Shown piece after piece: positions 19,896 through 28,097 of a stretch of DNA of 64,000 bases. Under the pieces are notes generated by a model. It worked only from the letters and a program-made list of their open reading frames with translations. It ran no database searches and was not told the origin of the DNA. Source of the stretch: an uncultured Desulfobacter sp. (GTDB lineage: Bacteria; Desulfobacterota; Desulfobacteria; Desulfobacterales; Desulfobacteraceae); the NCBI RefSeq assembly GCF_963664415.1, contig NZ_OY761443.1:434001-498000 (forward strand), given 5' to 3'. Positions within the stretch are counted from its first letter, which is position 1. Each line of letters starts with the position of its first letter. Position numbers and translations under genes: made by a program.

Positions 19896-21926
19896 TTAGA
19901 TGGGTAGAAAAATTCTGAAACAGGTTCCTTCGCCAGGGGTAGATTCTACTTCAATTGTGCCCTTGTGATTCTCCGTTACTATAAAATAGGCAACTGACAG
20001 TCCGAGTCCACCCCCCTCATTGTCAGGGTTAGTGGAAAAAAACGGTTTAAATATACGCTTGCGGATATTTTTGGGTATCCCTGGGCCATTATCTCTTATC
20101 TCAACACAGACCTGATCTTCTCTGGCATAGGTTCGGATAAAAAAAGTCGGACACGGATTATCTATATGACCAGCCATGGCATATACCCCGTTTGACAGGA
20201 TATTGAGAAACACTAGTTTTAATTCACCACCCCGACATCTAATTTTTGGCAAATCAGGAGCGTAATCCGTCATGATCTGGATAGAGTCGAAATGAAAATC
20301 CTGTTTTAGGCTATACTTTTTTGATGCCAGTACAAGGGCTTCGTCCAAAAGGAGGCTGAGAGCTTCGTCAGCAAGCCCCATGTTGGTATTTCCTGAATAA
20401 AAGCGCATGGTTGAAGCAATCATAGAGGCCTTTTTACCGGCTTCATCGATCAGGTTCAAATTGCTGATAACATCCTGATCTTTCATATACCGACTCAACC
20501 GATCAAAACTCAACCCGTTTTTATCAGCGACGGCCAAGGTTTCAGGGCTCGGTTTCTCAACACGGTTACGAATCATTTGAACCGCTTTACATATTCCAAC
20601 CAGGGGTTCACTAATTTCATCGGCCATGCTTGCAGCAAGCATTCCCATTGCCCCCTTTTTTTCAGACCGAATCATCATTTTTTCGAGTCGGTCTGTTTCA
20701 TCTTGCCTTCGTCTAAGGCGTAACGCTTGAACCAAAACCATAACCATCATCGTGGCAATCTCCTGGTCTTGAGCCGTGTATCCGCCTTCCTTGCCCGCAA
20801 CAATAGCCAACCCAAACACATCTTTGCCCTGAAGCAAAGGCAGGGCCATAATGGTGGCCATGGGCAAATGTTCCTTAGACCAAAAAGAAATCTCAGAATT
20901 TAAATCTGCGCTATTGAATATCACAGGCGCTTTATTTGTAATTGCTTGAAGCAGTCTGCCGGAGATATGCAGCTTCAATCCAGGATTTATTTCCACGCTG
21001 TCAAACCCGGGACACAGCTTTTTCATTTCATCGGAAAGCGCCATAATTTTTAAATTATCTTCTGTGTCACAAATCTGGCCCACAAAACAATGTGGACTTG
21101 ACAATACACCCTGGGCAATAGAAATAAAAATTTTGGCTATTTCATGTATGGACTGTGCAGCCATGGTTTGTTGAAAAAATGTCTTCACTGCACAAATCAG
21201 TTTATCCTGGTGTTTAATTTTTTTTTGCTGGATATCTTTTTGCTGTATTTCACTTTCTAATAGTTTGTTAGTATGCGCCAACACCTCTTTTTTTTCTTTA
21301 ATGAGATCATGCATACGTACAAAACTGCGAGAGAGAATTCCAACCTCTCCGACACCCCCCGTTTTTTCTATTTCATTGTCAAAATTTTCTATGGTAGATT
21401 CAGATATGATACGGGCAAGCCCTACAACCGGTTTGATGATAGTATTAATCAAAAAAGCAAACAACAAAGCGATGCCCAGGGTCACGACAACAGTGACGCC
21501 TAACATCCTTATCTGAAATTCGGCTATTTTCTTTTCAATTAGGCCGGTAGAATACACAACTGTCAGCCTGCCGAGCTTCAATCCTTTATATTCTAAGACA
21601 AAACTTTTCTTAATATCTGTTCCACCGGAAAAAAGCTGTCTTTCAAGATTAATATTAATATTTACTTCTGAATCATGGATATTAAGACTTTTTATATTTT
21701 CGTCATCAAAAAAGGTCTCCATGTTCTTAGTTAAGCTTTCCATATCCACATTATACAGGGGAAGGGTATTTATAATTCGCATAAGATAGGCAGATTTATC
21801 AATTTGTGCCTGAAATTTTTCTATCTCATGGACTTTCACCTGATGGGTGAAGAAAAGACACAAAAACAGGTTAACAGCACTGAAAGCCAGAACAGCAACG
21901 ACAATAATGTGGGTCCTTAAGCCCAT
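19896..21926 (-). CDS. Membrane sensor kinase with GAF domain and Asp in place of the DHp His
   Basis: 676 residues: membrane helix about 5-28, periplasmic loop, second helix (VVVTLGIALLFAFLI), HAMP, coiled coil, GAF-like domain (CFVGQICDTEDNLKIM) and a HisKA/HATPase end. The ATPase boxes are intact (NILSNGVYAM, RDNGPGIP, GGGLGLSVAY). The H-box reads MADEISEPL, so the usual phosphoacceptor His is Asp436 (codon GAT at 20619-20621). I chose the ATG at 21926 with AGGAAAAT before it; the upstream ATG at 21980 adds 18 residues. It follows the ParA gene by 97 bases. Confidence 0.87.
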   Translation of the reverse strand: MGLRTHIIVVAVLAFSAVNLFLCLFFTHQVKVHEIEKFQAQIDKSAYLMRIINTLPLYNVDMESLTKNMETFFDDENIKSLNIHDSEVNININLERQLFSGGTDIKKSFVLEYKGLKLGRLTVVYSTGLIEKKIAEFQIRMLGVTVVVTLGIALLFAFLINTIIKPVVGLARIISESTIENFDNEIEKTGGVGEVGILSRSFVRMHDLIKEKKEVLAHTNKLLESEIQQKDIQQKKIKHQDKLICAVKTFFQQTMAAQSIHEIAKIFISIAQGVLSSPHCFVGQICDTEDNLKIMALSDEMKKLCPGFDSVEINPGLKLHISGRLLQAITNKAPVIFNSADLNSEISFWSKEHLPMATIMALPLLQGKDVFGLAIVAGKEGGYTAQDQEIATMMVMVLVQALRLRRRQDETDRLEKMMIRSEKKGAMGMLAASMADEISEPLVGICKAVQMIRNRVEKPSPETLAVADKNGLSFDRLSRYMKDQDVISNLNLIDEAGKKASMIASTMRFYSGNTNMGLADEALSLLLDEALVLASKKYSLKQDFHFDSIQIMTDYAPDLPKIRCRGGELKLVFLNILSNGVYAMAGHIDNPCPTFFIRTYAREDQVCVEIRDNGPGIPKNIRKRIFKPFFSTNPDNEGGGLGLSVAYFIVTENHKGTIEVESTPGEGTCFRIFLPI

Positions 21927-22022
21927 ATGATTTTCCTGGTAATCACTAAGAAATATTGCAACGAAAACCGGCTCAGTCAAAACAGATGAGGCTAAACCTG
22001 ATTGATGAATGCTGTACAGGCT

Positions 22023-22976
22023 CTATTTGAGAAGAGCAAATTCGTTCCCGGACACCCTTCGAACCAGATTCCGATAGTCTTCCGAGGCGGTTGAGCCGGG
22101 TGCAAACTCAAAAATAGTTTTCCCAAAGGAAGGCGCTTCGGCCAAATTTTCATTATAGCGAATAGGCTTACATAATTGCTGGGGATACAATTTTTTTAGT
22201 TGATCATACAGTTCTTTAGGGCCCTTGATCCGCAAATCAAGGAATGTGGGCACAATGTATTTTAATTGAATTTCACTTTTGTACTTTTGTATGGCGCCCA
22301 GACTTTTAATGAACTCGGCCATCCCATGTAACGGCATGGCTTCTAAAGCAACAGGCACCAGTACCTCAGTTGAATAAAAAAGCACATTGACAATTAACTG
22401 ATCCCATCCTGGGGATGTATCAATTAAAATAAAATCAAACTGATCATCCAGAGGATTCAAGGCTTCGGACAAAGTAAACTCTGCACCAAAGCTTTTTTTG
22501 TCAATAATTCGCTTAACACCTGCCAGAGATTTTCCACCCGATAGCAGCCACAAATTCCTCCGCGCTTCGATCAGGCAGTCTGAAATCGTCAATTCCTGGG
22601 TTAAAAGTTCAGTTAACCCAGCGCCCGGCCTTTTGCCAAGAATATAGGAGGACTGTCCCTGGGTATCGGTGTCGACTAAAAGGACCTTATATCCGGCAAG
22701 CGCAAGACCGGCACCAAGATTCACGCTGGTAGTAGTCTTGCCTACGCCACCCTTGCTTAAGGTAATACAAATTTTCCGGGCAACAGATCCCAGTGTCCGT
22801 TTCAGTTCGATCGGTTTTTCGTCAGAGGTCAAAAGGGAGGGAAGGGATACGGGAAATTTAAATTTGCATGATTTGCAACTGGCCATGATATTTTTCTTGC
22901 CAGCATCTGCAAAAGGCTTCAAAGAGTCAGGATTTACTTTATGTTTTCTGGCACATTTGGGGCAGGTTATAATCAC
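22023..22976 (-). CDS. ParA/MinD-like ATPase with N-terminal zinc ribbon
   Basis: 317 residues. Residues 1-45 form a zinc ribbon of the MJ0042 type (CPKC and CKSC pairs). From about residue 70 is a deviant-Walker ATPase: KGGVGKTTTSVNLG, DTDTQGQSS, and FDFILIDTSPGW. ParA-like proteins place cargo such as chromosome regions, chemoreceptor arrays or pili by binding DNA or membrane. There is no parB nearby, and the neighbours are a PilZ protein and a sensor kinase, so protein positioning is more likely than plasmid partition. Its start overlaps the upstream gene by four bases. Confidence 0.88.
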   Translation of the reverse strand: MIITCPKCARKHKVNPDSLKPFADAGKKNIMASCKSCKFKFPVSLPSLLTSDEKPIELKRTLGSVARKICITLSKGGVGKTTTSVNLGAGLALAGYKVLLVDTDTQGQSSYILGKRPGAGLTELLTQELTISDCLIEARRNLWLLSGGKSLAGVKRIIDKKSFGAEFTLSEALNPLDDQFDFILIDTSPGWDQLIVNVLFYSTEVLVPVALEAMPLHGMAEFIKSLGAIQKYKSEIQLKYIVPTFLDLRIKGPKELYDQLKKLYPQQLCKPIRYNENLAEAPSFGKTIFEFAPGSTASEDYRNLVRRVSGNEFALLK

Positions 22977-23305
22977 AGGTCCTTCTCCTTTTCTAACTCT
23001 GCTATAATGGCGTCAACAGCAATACTTGCCAGCTTACGCATGGAGACATGGGCTGTGTTGTCATCACCGCCGACCTTTATTCTAATTTTGGCCTTTCCTT
23101 CCCATATTTCCACTGAAACATTTCCCCTGGTCGATTTCCAAGAGGGAGTTGAAGTCATTTCCGGCAAATCAGGTTTAGCTTCATTTGGTCCGCCTCTATA
23201 TATCAGGCAGTCCAGTTCCTTAGCTGAACCGTCAGACGTTTCGTCATCCGTGCCTAAAAGGCTGTCCATGACATTTTTTTTTTTTACCATATCTAATGTC
23301 ACCAT
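22973..23305 (-). CDS. Hypothetical protein in PilZ-ParA operon
   Basis: 110 residues with a charged N-terminal half and a C-terminal part (MRKLASIAVDAIIAELEKEK) that is probably helical. I recognise no family. Its ATG at 23305 follows the PilZ stop with no spacer and its stop overlaps the ParA start (ATGA), so coding is well supported by operon packing. A role as adaptor between the PilZ and ParA proteins is conceivable but unproven. Confidence 0.72.
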   Translation of the reverse strand: MVTLDMVKKKNVMDSLLGTDDETSDGSAKELDCLIYRGGPNEAKPDLPEMTSTPSWKSTRGNVSVEIWEGKAKIRIKVGGDDNTAHVSMRKLASIAVDAIIAELEKEKDL

Positions 23306-23731
23306 TTAACTTTCTGGGTGTTCTTCAAACAGGTCTTTAACTTTCAAGGCTTTTACTTTCAGCTGCCCAAGGGCTTCCCCCAATGCTTTTTTATTTTCAG
23401 CATTCATATTCACCCATTGAAATCCAATCTGAAAACTACCTGAATCATGCACGGAGCAGTGGATTACCTTGGCGCATAGACCTGTAATGTTAATATCCCC
23501 AATTTTTAACTGAACTTCATTAAGAATCTGACCGGAATCAAACTCAAGGCAGGAACTGACATTAACAGCAATACCGGTTTCGGACAAATTGGTTACTAAG
23601 TATTCGTTTCCGCCAATTTTTGCCCGTATATCATCTGTTAGGGAGACCGGAGTCCGGAACAAATGGCGAATTTGTTCGTCCTCGGTATTTTCTCCGGGAA
23701 TCGGCTGGAAATCTATGGTATCCTCACTCAT
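23306..23731 (-). CDS. PilZ-domain protein
   Basis: 141 residues forming one PilZ-like domain. The pattern LFRTPVSLTDDIRAKIGG then NLSETGIAVNVSS corresponds to the RxxxR and (D/N)xSxxG c-di-GMP binding motifs; the first arginine motif is imperfect, so binding is uncertain. The ATG at 23731 has GGGAGTGG before it; a GTG at 23746 is in frame but overlaps that site. First gene of the PilZ-hypothetical-ParA run, pointing to c-di-GMP control of a positioning system. Confidence 0.75.
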   Translation of the reverse strand: MSEDTIDFQPIPGENTEDEQIRHLFRTPVSLTDDIRAKIGGNEYLVTNLSETGIAVNVSSCLEFDSGQILNEVQLKIGDINITGLCAKVIHCSVHDSGSFQIGFQWVNMNAENKKALGEALGQLKVKALKVKDLFEEHPES

Positions 23732-23917
23732 TAGGACCACTCCCACGAATGGGTATCGTTAAATAGCCATGGCTGACCTGATTTTATCAACACCCAAACT
23801 CAAATTATAACATGATAAGAAAATAATTTAACAACGTGTCGAGACTTTCATATAAATTGTTATTGAAGAAATTAAATGCTTTGAAATAAATAATATCAGG
23901 TCCGAAGTATCCATGCA

Positions 23918-23966
23918 AGAAAAAACAAAAGGGGTGTCTTCATTAAGAAGACACCCCTTTTTTTAA
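23918..23966 (-). terminator. Rho-independent terminator of the F0 operon
   Basis: Perfect 11-bp hairpin (GGGGTGTCTTC with its complement, loop ATTAA-like) at 23931-23957, flanked by T-rich runs on both strands. On the minus strand it follows the atpE stop by about 30 bases and ends in TTTTGTTTTTT, a typical terminator. Confidence 0.92.
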
Positions 23967-23993
23967 ACGAATATATCGTTAAACAGCTGCGTA

Positions 23994-24263
23994 TTAATGT
24001 CCGCCAAGTGCAGCAACAGCAGGACCGATTGCAGGATGAACGAACAGCAGGATCATCGCAACAACCAGAGCGTAGATACACAGAGATTCGATCAGAGCAA
24101 GACCGATCAGCATGTTAACCTGAATTTTACCAGCTGCTTCAGGGTTTCTAGAAATACCGGACATGGCACCATTCAAACCAAGACCCTGACCAATGCCGCA
24201 ACCAAATGCAGCGATACCGATGGCAAAACCTGCTGCCCAGACACTACCTACGAGAAATTCCAT
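23994..24263 (-). CDS. atpE: F-type ATP synthase subunit c
   Basis: 89 residues with two membrane helices joined by the polar loop RNPEAAGKI, the hallmark of subunit c, which forms the rotor ring of F0. The ion-binding carboxylate is Glu59 in the second helix ([14 protein letters not shown]). Helix one has Gln26 in GIGQG, and Ser60 follows the glutamate; Gln plus Glu-Ser is part of the known sodium-binding signature, although Leu61 replaces the usual Thr. The ATG has AAAGGAGTAAATC before it. Last gene of the F0 run, ended by the terminator at 23931. Confidence 0.95.
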   Translation of the reverse strand: MEFLVGSVWAAGFAIGIAAFGCGIGQGLGLNGAMSGISRNPEAAGKIQVNMLIGLALIESLCIYALVVAMILLFVHPAIGPAVAALGGH

Positions 24264-24349
24264 GAGATTTACTCCTTTAATAAAGTATTATAAACAAACG
24301 GGCTTCTTCCAAAATCCCGTAAAAAAGCTTAATTCTTGTTTCATCAAAT

Positions 24350-25039
24350 TTAATGTGCTTCTTCGATTGCGCCTGCAATGTACATGGTAGGCAACAAGAA
24401 AAACACGATGGCCTGAATCAAAGAGACAAGGATACCCATTGCCATGATGGGAAGGGGTACCAGGAGAGGACCAGCCAGCATCAGCAGGATACCCACAACC
24501 AGTTCATGACCCATCATATTGCCGAAGAGACGCAAAGTCAGGGAAAGTACACGTGCCAGATGCCCGATGACCTCAATGATAAAGAAAAGAGGCATAAGTG
24601 CCGGTACGGGTCCCAAAAAATGCTTAATATATTTTGCACCGTGTTTTTTGATGCCAATCACATGGCTCCATGCCACAACAATGATGGCCAGTGCAACAGT
24701 GGTGTTGATAGATGCTGTGGGCGGATAGAAACCGGGAACCAGGCCGAACAGGTTGCCCAAAAGAACAAACAGAAAAACAGTCAATAATAATGGATAGGAA
24801 TCTCTTCCTTCTTCACCGGTAATACCAACCATAAACTCTTCAAGCCCGGAAATGATCACCTCAAAAACATTTTGAACGGTCTTGGGTACAAGGGCGACGC
24901 TTTTGCCGCCGATCCAGCCTAAAATAACGAGAATAATCATTGCAAACCACATGTAAGTTACATGAGGATGGGCCCCAGCCCAATCTTCCAGACCAAACAA
25001 ACTAAATAACGAAGTGAGAAATAGATATGGGTGTTCCAC
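24350..25039 (-). CDS. atpB: F-type ATP synthase subunit a
   Basis: 229-residue stator channel subunit with five to six hydrophobic segments. The essential arginine lies in LSLTLRLFGNMMGHELVVG, and the C-terminal LIQAIVFFLLPTMYIAGAIE is the other conserved helix. It starts one base after the AtpI-type gene stop and is 86 bases before atpE. The b, delta and F1 subunit genes are not in the window, as expected for the split ATP synthase loci of this group. Confidence 0.95.
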   Translation of the reverse strand: MEHPYLFLTSLFSLFGLEDWAGAHPHVTYMWFAMIILVILGWIGGKSVALVPKTVQNVFEVIISGLEEFMVGITGEEGRDSYPLLLTVFLFVLLGNLFGLVPGFYPPTASINTTVALAIIVVAWSHVIGIKKHGAKYIKHFLGPVPALMPLFFIIEVIGHLARVLSLTLRLFGNMMGHELVVGILLMLAGPLLVPLPIMAMGILVSLIQAIVFFLLPTMYIAGAIEEAH

Positions 25040-25040
25040 C

Positions 25041-25442
25041 TTAAACCGCCTCCCTGAATATAATCTTGGTTAATTCAATTGCCGCTGCTATAAACGTGCT
25101 TACTACTACTACGGAAAGGCCCACCAAAAGCCCTGCCGGATGTACGCTGCGGTTTGCGATCAACAGGAAAATAATCACTGCCGTCAATGCAAAACGCAGA
25201 TAATATTTTACCAGAAGCGCACCGATCAGGGATTTCCCCTTTTCCAGCACCCGCCGCTGGTTGATATTCTTAGTTACTGTATTTTTAAGAACATGAAAGT
25301 TGATTGTCACAATCAAACCGCCTAAAAACACCCCAAGATACACTTTCTGCGGAGTCAGGATCAGCGCCAAAACACTTGATCCAAAAAACAGGAACCAGTT
25401 GGTTCGTGTGATAAAGTCTACTATTTTCTCAAGTTCTTCCAT
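25041..25442 (-). CDS. atpI: ATP synthase subunit I (AtpI/UncI-like)
   Basis: 133 residues with four predicted membrane helices. Proteins of this ATP_synt_I family sit before atpB in F0 operons and help assemble the c ring. It starts at 25442, overlapping the stop of the small upstream gene by one base, and its stop abuts atpB. Identification rests on position, length and helix pattern; the sequence itself is not strongly conserved. Confidence 0.8.
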   Translation of the reverse strand: MEELEKIVDFITRTNWFLFFGSSVLALILTPQKVYLGVFLGGLIVTINFHVLKNTVTKNINQRRVLEKGKSLIGALLVKYYLRFALTAVIIFLLIANRSVHPAGLLVGLSVVVVSTFIAAAIELTKIIFREAV

Positions 25443-25663
25443 TAATATTTTTCCGCCTTTTTGCCGGCTCTGATAATGTTGGTAAATCCGGCGGCTATGC
25501 CGAACCCTAGCCCCACCAATAATAGGATGGGTTTTGTACCAAAAACACTATCCAGCCAGTATCCCAGTGCCAGTCCGATGACGATGGCCAGAGCCACGGA
25601 TATGCCAAGACTTGCAAAATACCCCAGCTCACGAAAGGTGCTATTTTTATCTTTCTCTGCCAT
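25442..25663 (-). CDS. atpZ: AtpZ/AtpI small membrane protein
   Basis: 73 residues with two helices: LGISVALAIVIGLALGYWLD and PILLLVGLGFGIAAGFTNII, the pattern of the AtpZ (F0F1-ATPase subunit) family, which is linked to Mg2+/Ca2+ transport or assembly of the synthase. I chose ATG 25663, with AAAGG nine bases before it, over the TTG three codons upstream. First gene of the F0 run. Confidence 0.83.
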   Translation of the reverse strand: MAEKDKNSTFRELGYFASLGISVALAIVIGLALGYWLDSVFGTKPILLLVGLGFGIAAGFTNIIRAGKKAEKY

Positions 25664-25776
25664 TTTTATCAACCTTTCACCGCCAGCTTGTTTGCCGGTT
25701 ATCCGGCACCCTGATATTTAATTATCTTGAGAGCAAATATCATATGATCCGGATGAAGTCAATGTGAAAAAATGTT

Positions 25777-26826
25777 TTACATAATATCAAGGAATCCGTT
25801 GGTATACGGCCCTTTAACACGCCCGATCAACCTTGCCGGGATGCCGTTTTTCTCCATAATATCTGCACATTGCACAGCTTGTTCCTGGGCCATAAAAAGC
25901 AAAAGCCCGCCGGATGTCTGGGGATCGAACATTAAATCACTTTTCACCGGGTCTATTCCTTTGGCCACACAAGTCTGTGGTGCAAAAAAACTTTTATTTT
26001 TATGGGCACCACCCGGGAACAGCCCCATGGAGGCAAACGCCATTACGCCGTCCAGCACCTCGACCTTTTCCGTATAAATTTCAATACGCAGCCCTGCACC
26101 TTTGGCCGCTTCAATCAGATGTCCGCCAAGCCCAAAGCCTGTAACATCTGTACAGGCATGCACCTCGAAATTTTTAGCAATCAAGGCAGCCTCTTTGTTC
26201 AGGGTGGACATGATTTTTACAGCCTGCTGAACCTGGTCCCCGGATGCAAGTCCACCTTTGACCGCCGTGGAGATAATACCGGTGCCGATGGGTTTGGTCA
26301 AAATGACGGCATCCCCTACCTGTGCCCGACTGTTGGCCCAGACCCGGTCCGGATGAACGATACCGGTGACAGACAGCCCGTACTTGATTTCGGGATCATC
26401 CACGGAATGCCCACCCACAAGGGCTGCGCCAGACTCTTTGATTTTATCGAGCCCGCCTTCAAGAATCCGGGGAAGAATACCTGCGGCAAGATCGCATGAC
26501 GGAAAACAGACGATATTCATCACTGTAATAGGCGTGCCCCCCATGGCATAGACATCGGACAATGAATTGGCCGCAGCAATCTGGCCGAACTCATACGGAT
26601 CGTCCGCTACAGGCGTCAAAAAATCAAGGGTCTGAACAATGGCCGTCTCGTCAGAAAGGCGAAATACACCGGCATCATCCGGGTGTTCAAGCCCGATGAC
26701 TAAATCCGGATGGGACGGCAATTCTAGTTTTGACACAATTTTATCCAGGGCCCCTGGATCTAGTTTAGCCGCTCAACCAGCTGCTTTTACCGTGCGGGTT
26801 AAAAAAACCTGTTCCAGTTTATCCAT
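25777..26826 (-). CDS. selD: Selenide, water dikinase; selenoprotein with in-frame UGA
   Basis: Makes selenophosphate from selenide and ATP, the selenium donor for selenocysteine tRNA. Translation from ATG 26826 gives 349 residues if the UGA at 26773-26775 is read as selenocysteine 18, in the context VKAAG-U-AAKLDPGAL, exactly where SelD has its catalytic Cys or Sec. Starting after the UGA (GTG 26736) would lose the active site. A 17-base inverted repeat (ATCCAGGG and complement) at 26743-26759, 13 bases after the UGA, could be the SECIS hairpin. Later motifs include DDAGVFRL, TQTLDFLTP-like and AMGGTPITVMN. It follows pgeF in the same direction. Confidence 0.95.
26743..26775 (-). promoter_or_regulatory. 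UGA selenocysteine codon and candidate SECIS hairpin in selD
   Basis: The UGA at 26775-26773 (minus strand) is followed 13 bases later by an 8+1+8 base perfect inverted repeat. Bacterial SECIS elements lie just downstream of the UGA inside the coding region and bind SelB. The location fits; the exact SelB-binding loop cannot be judged by eye. Confidence 0.7.
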
Positions 26827-26838
26827 TATTTAGGATCC

Positions 26839-27621
26839 TTAACTTTTAAGAGAAATCACTGCGGCAAAGCGCCCGGTGGCCTTATTTTTCCTGTAAGAAT
26901 AAAACAGATCCGTGCGGCACCGTGTACAAAGCCCCATGGTTTCAATATGTTCATCCAAAACACCATGATCCCTAAGCTGACCTCGGGATATCTGCCAGAA
27001 ATCAAAATAGGGACGATCTTTCTCTTTATAATGCCATAATTTTTTAGGAATTTCTTGCTTATAATTAACAAACTGTGCGCAACAAGGTCCAAGGGAAGGA
27101 GATATACCTGCCCGGATAGTTGCAGGGGCACAGCCAAACTCAGAGACCATGGTTTTGATGCAATGCCCTAAAATATCGCCTACACTACCCCGCCACCCGG
27201 AATGGATATTGGCAATCACTTCTTTTTGCGGGTCATATAAAATGACGGCCTGGCAGTCTGCCACCTGGATAACAAGCCCTAAACCTTTAAGGTTTGTAAC
27301 AGCGGCATCGGCTTCAAATATTTTCAAAGGTGCCTGGTGCTGCCCTGTCCATACTGCGCCGGCCGCATCCTTTTCTGACTTGATTACAGCAATGTCAGTA
27401 CCATGGACCTGATTTAAAAACAAAATCCGGGGCAAGCCCAGAGAGGACAGTATCAACGACCTGTTCCGGTTGACAATACCAGGATCGTCGCCGGTGCTTA
27501 ATCCGACATTCAATCCTGAAAAGGCGCCCTTGCTGTATCCGCCGGCCCTGGGAAAAACGCCGTGAGCCACCCCTGGAAATGCGTTCAGATGATCGAATGT
27601 TAACGGGTCAGGTACCGCCAT
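26839..27621 (-). CDS. pgeF: Peptidoglycan editing factor / multicopper polyphenol oxidase family
   Basis: 260-residue protein of the YfiH/PgeF (Cu-oxidase_4) family. Key blocks: NQVHGTD, VADCQAVILYDP, NIHSGWRGSVGDI and ISPSLGPCC, which carry the His/Cys metal ligands. In E. coli the homologue hydrolyses peptides with misplaced amino acids in peptidoglycan precursors. I take ATG 27621, which overlaps the end of the adenylyltransferase gene by 14 bases; the longer in-frame start at 27693 adds basic residues not in the family. It ends 12 bases before selD. Confidence 0.88.
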   Translation of the reverse strand: MAVPDPLTFDHLNAFPGVAHGVFPRAGGYSKGAFSGLNVGLSTGDDPGIVNRNRSLILSSLGLPRILFLNQVHGTDIAVIKSEKDAAGAVWTGQHQAPLKIFEADAAVTNLKGLGLVIQVADCQAVILYDPQKEVIANIHSGWRGSVGDILGHCIKTMVSEFGCAPATIRAGISPSLGPCCAQFVNYKQEIPKKLWHYKEKDRPYFDFWQISRGQLRDHGVLDEHIETMGLCTRCRTDLFYSYRKNKATGRFAAVISLKS

Positions 27622-28096
27622 AAAATCTTTGCCCAATGCGTTCAATGATTTTTGATGTGGAGATATCCTCCTCAAACGCCACACGCGCCACACGCCCGCC
27701 GCAGTCTTTTACAAACTTCGCCCCGATAATTTTATCCTCGGGCCAGTCCGCCCCCTTAACTAGAATCTGGGGAACAATACCCCGGATCAAATCCTCCGGA
27801 TCAGGGGCATCGAACAACACCACATGATCGACACAGCTTAAGGCGGCCACAACGCGAGCCCGCTGCGCCTGGCAGATCACCGGCCGCAGATCGCCTTTGA
27901 TTCGCTGGACAGACAGATCGGAGTTCAGCCCCAGCACAAGCACATCCCCAAATGATTTTGCTTTTTGAAGGTAGGCCACATGGCCTGCATGAAGAATGTC
28001 AAAACAGCCGTTTGTAAATACGACCGTCCGGCCAAGGCTTTTGTATTCACGGGCCAGACGGCACATCTCATCCCGCTCGACAATTTTATTAACCAT
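27608..28096 (-). CDS. hldE: D-glycero-beta-D-manno-heptose 1-phosphate adenylyltransferase
   Basis: 162-residue nucleotidyltransferase equal to the C-terminal (RfaE2) half of HldE, making ADP-heptose for the lipopolysaccharide core. The signature TNGCFDILHAGHVAYLQKAK includes the HxGH motif, and the ISTSKIIERI end fits the family. The start is ATG 28096, one base after the nitrilase stop; the longer frame from 28204 runs through the neighbouring gene and is rejected. The kinase half is not in the window, so the two functions are on separate genes. Confidence 0.9.
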   Translation of the reverse strand: MVNKIVERDEMCRLAREYKSLGRTVVFTNGCFDILHAGHVAYLQKAKSFGDVLVLGLNSDLSVQRIKGDLRPVICQAQRARVVAALSCVDHVVLFDAPDPEDLIRGIVPQILVKGADWPEDKIIGAKFVKDCGGRVARVAFEEDISTSKIIERIGQRFYGGT

Positions 28097-28097
28097 A

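Noticed and set aside
26743..26826. selD as a truncated pseudogene
   Set aside because: The UGA sits exactly at the Sec/Cys site of SelD and both sides are conserved in one frame.
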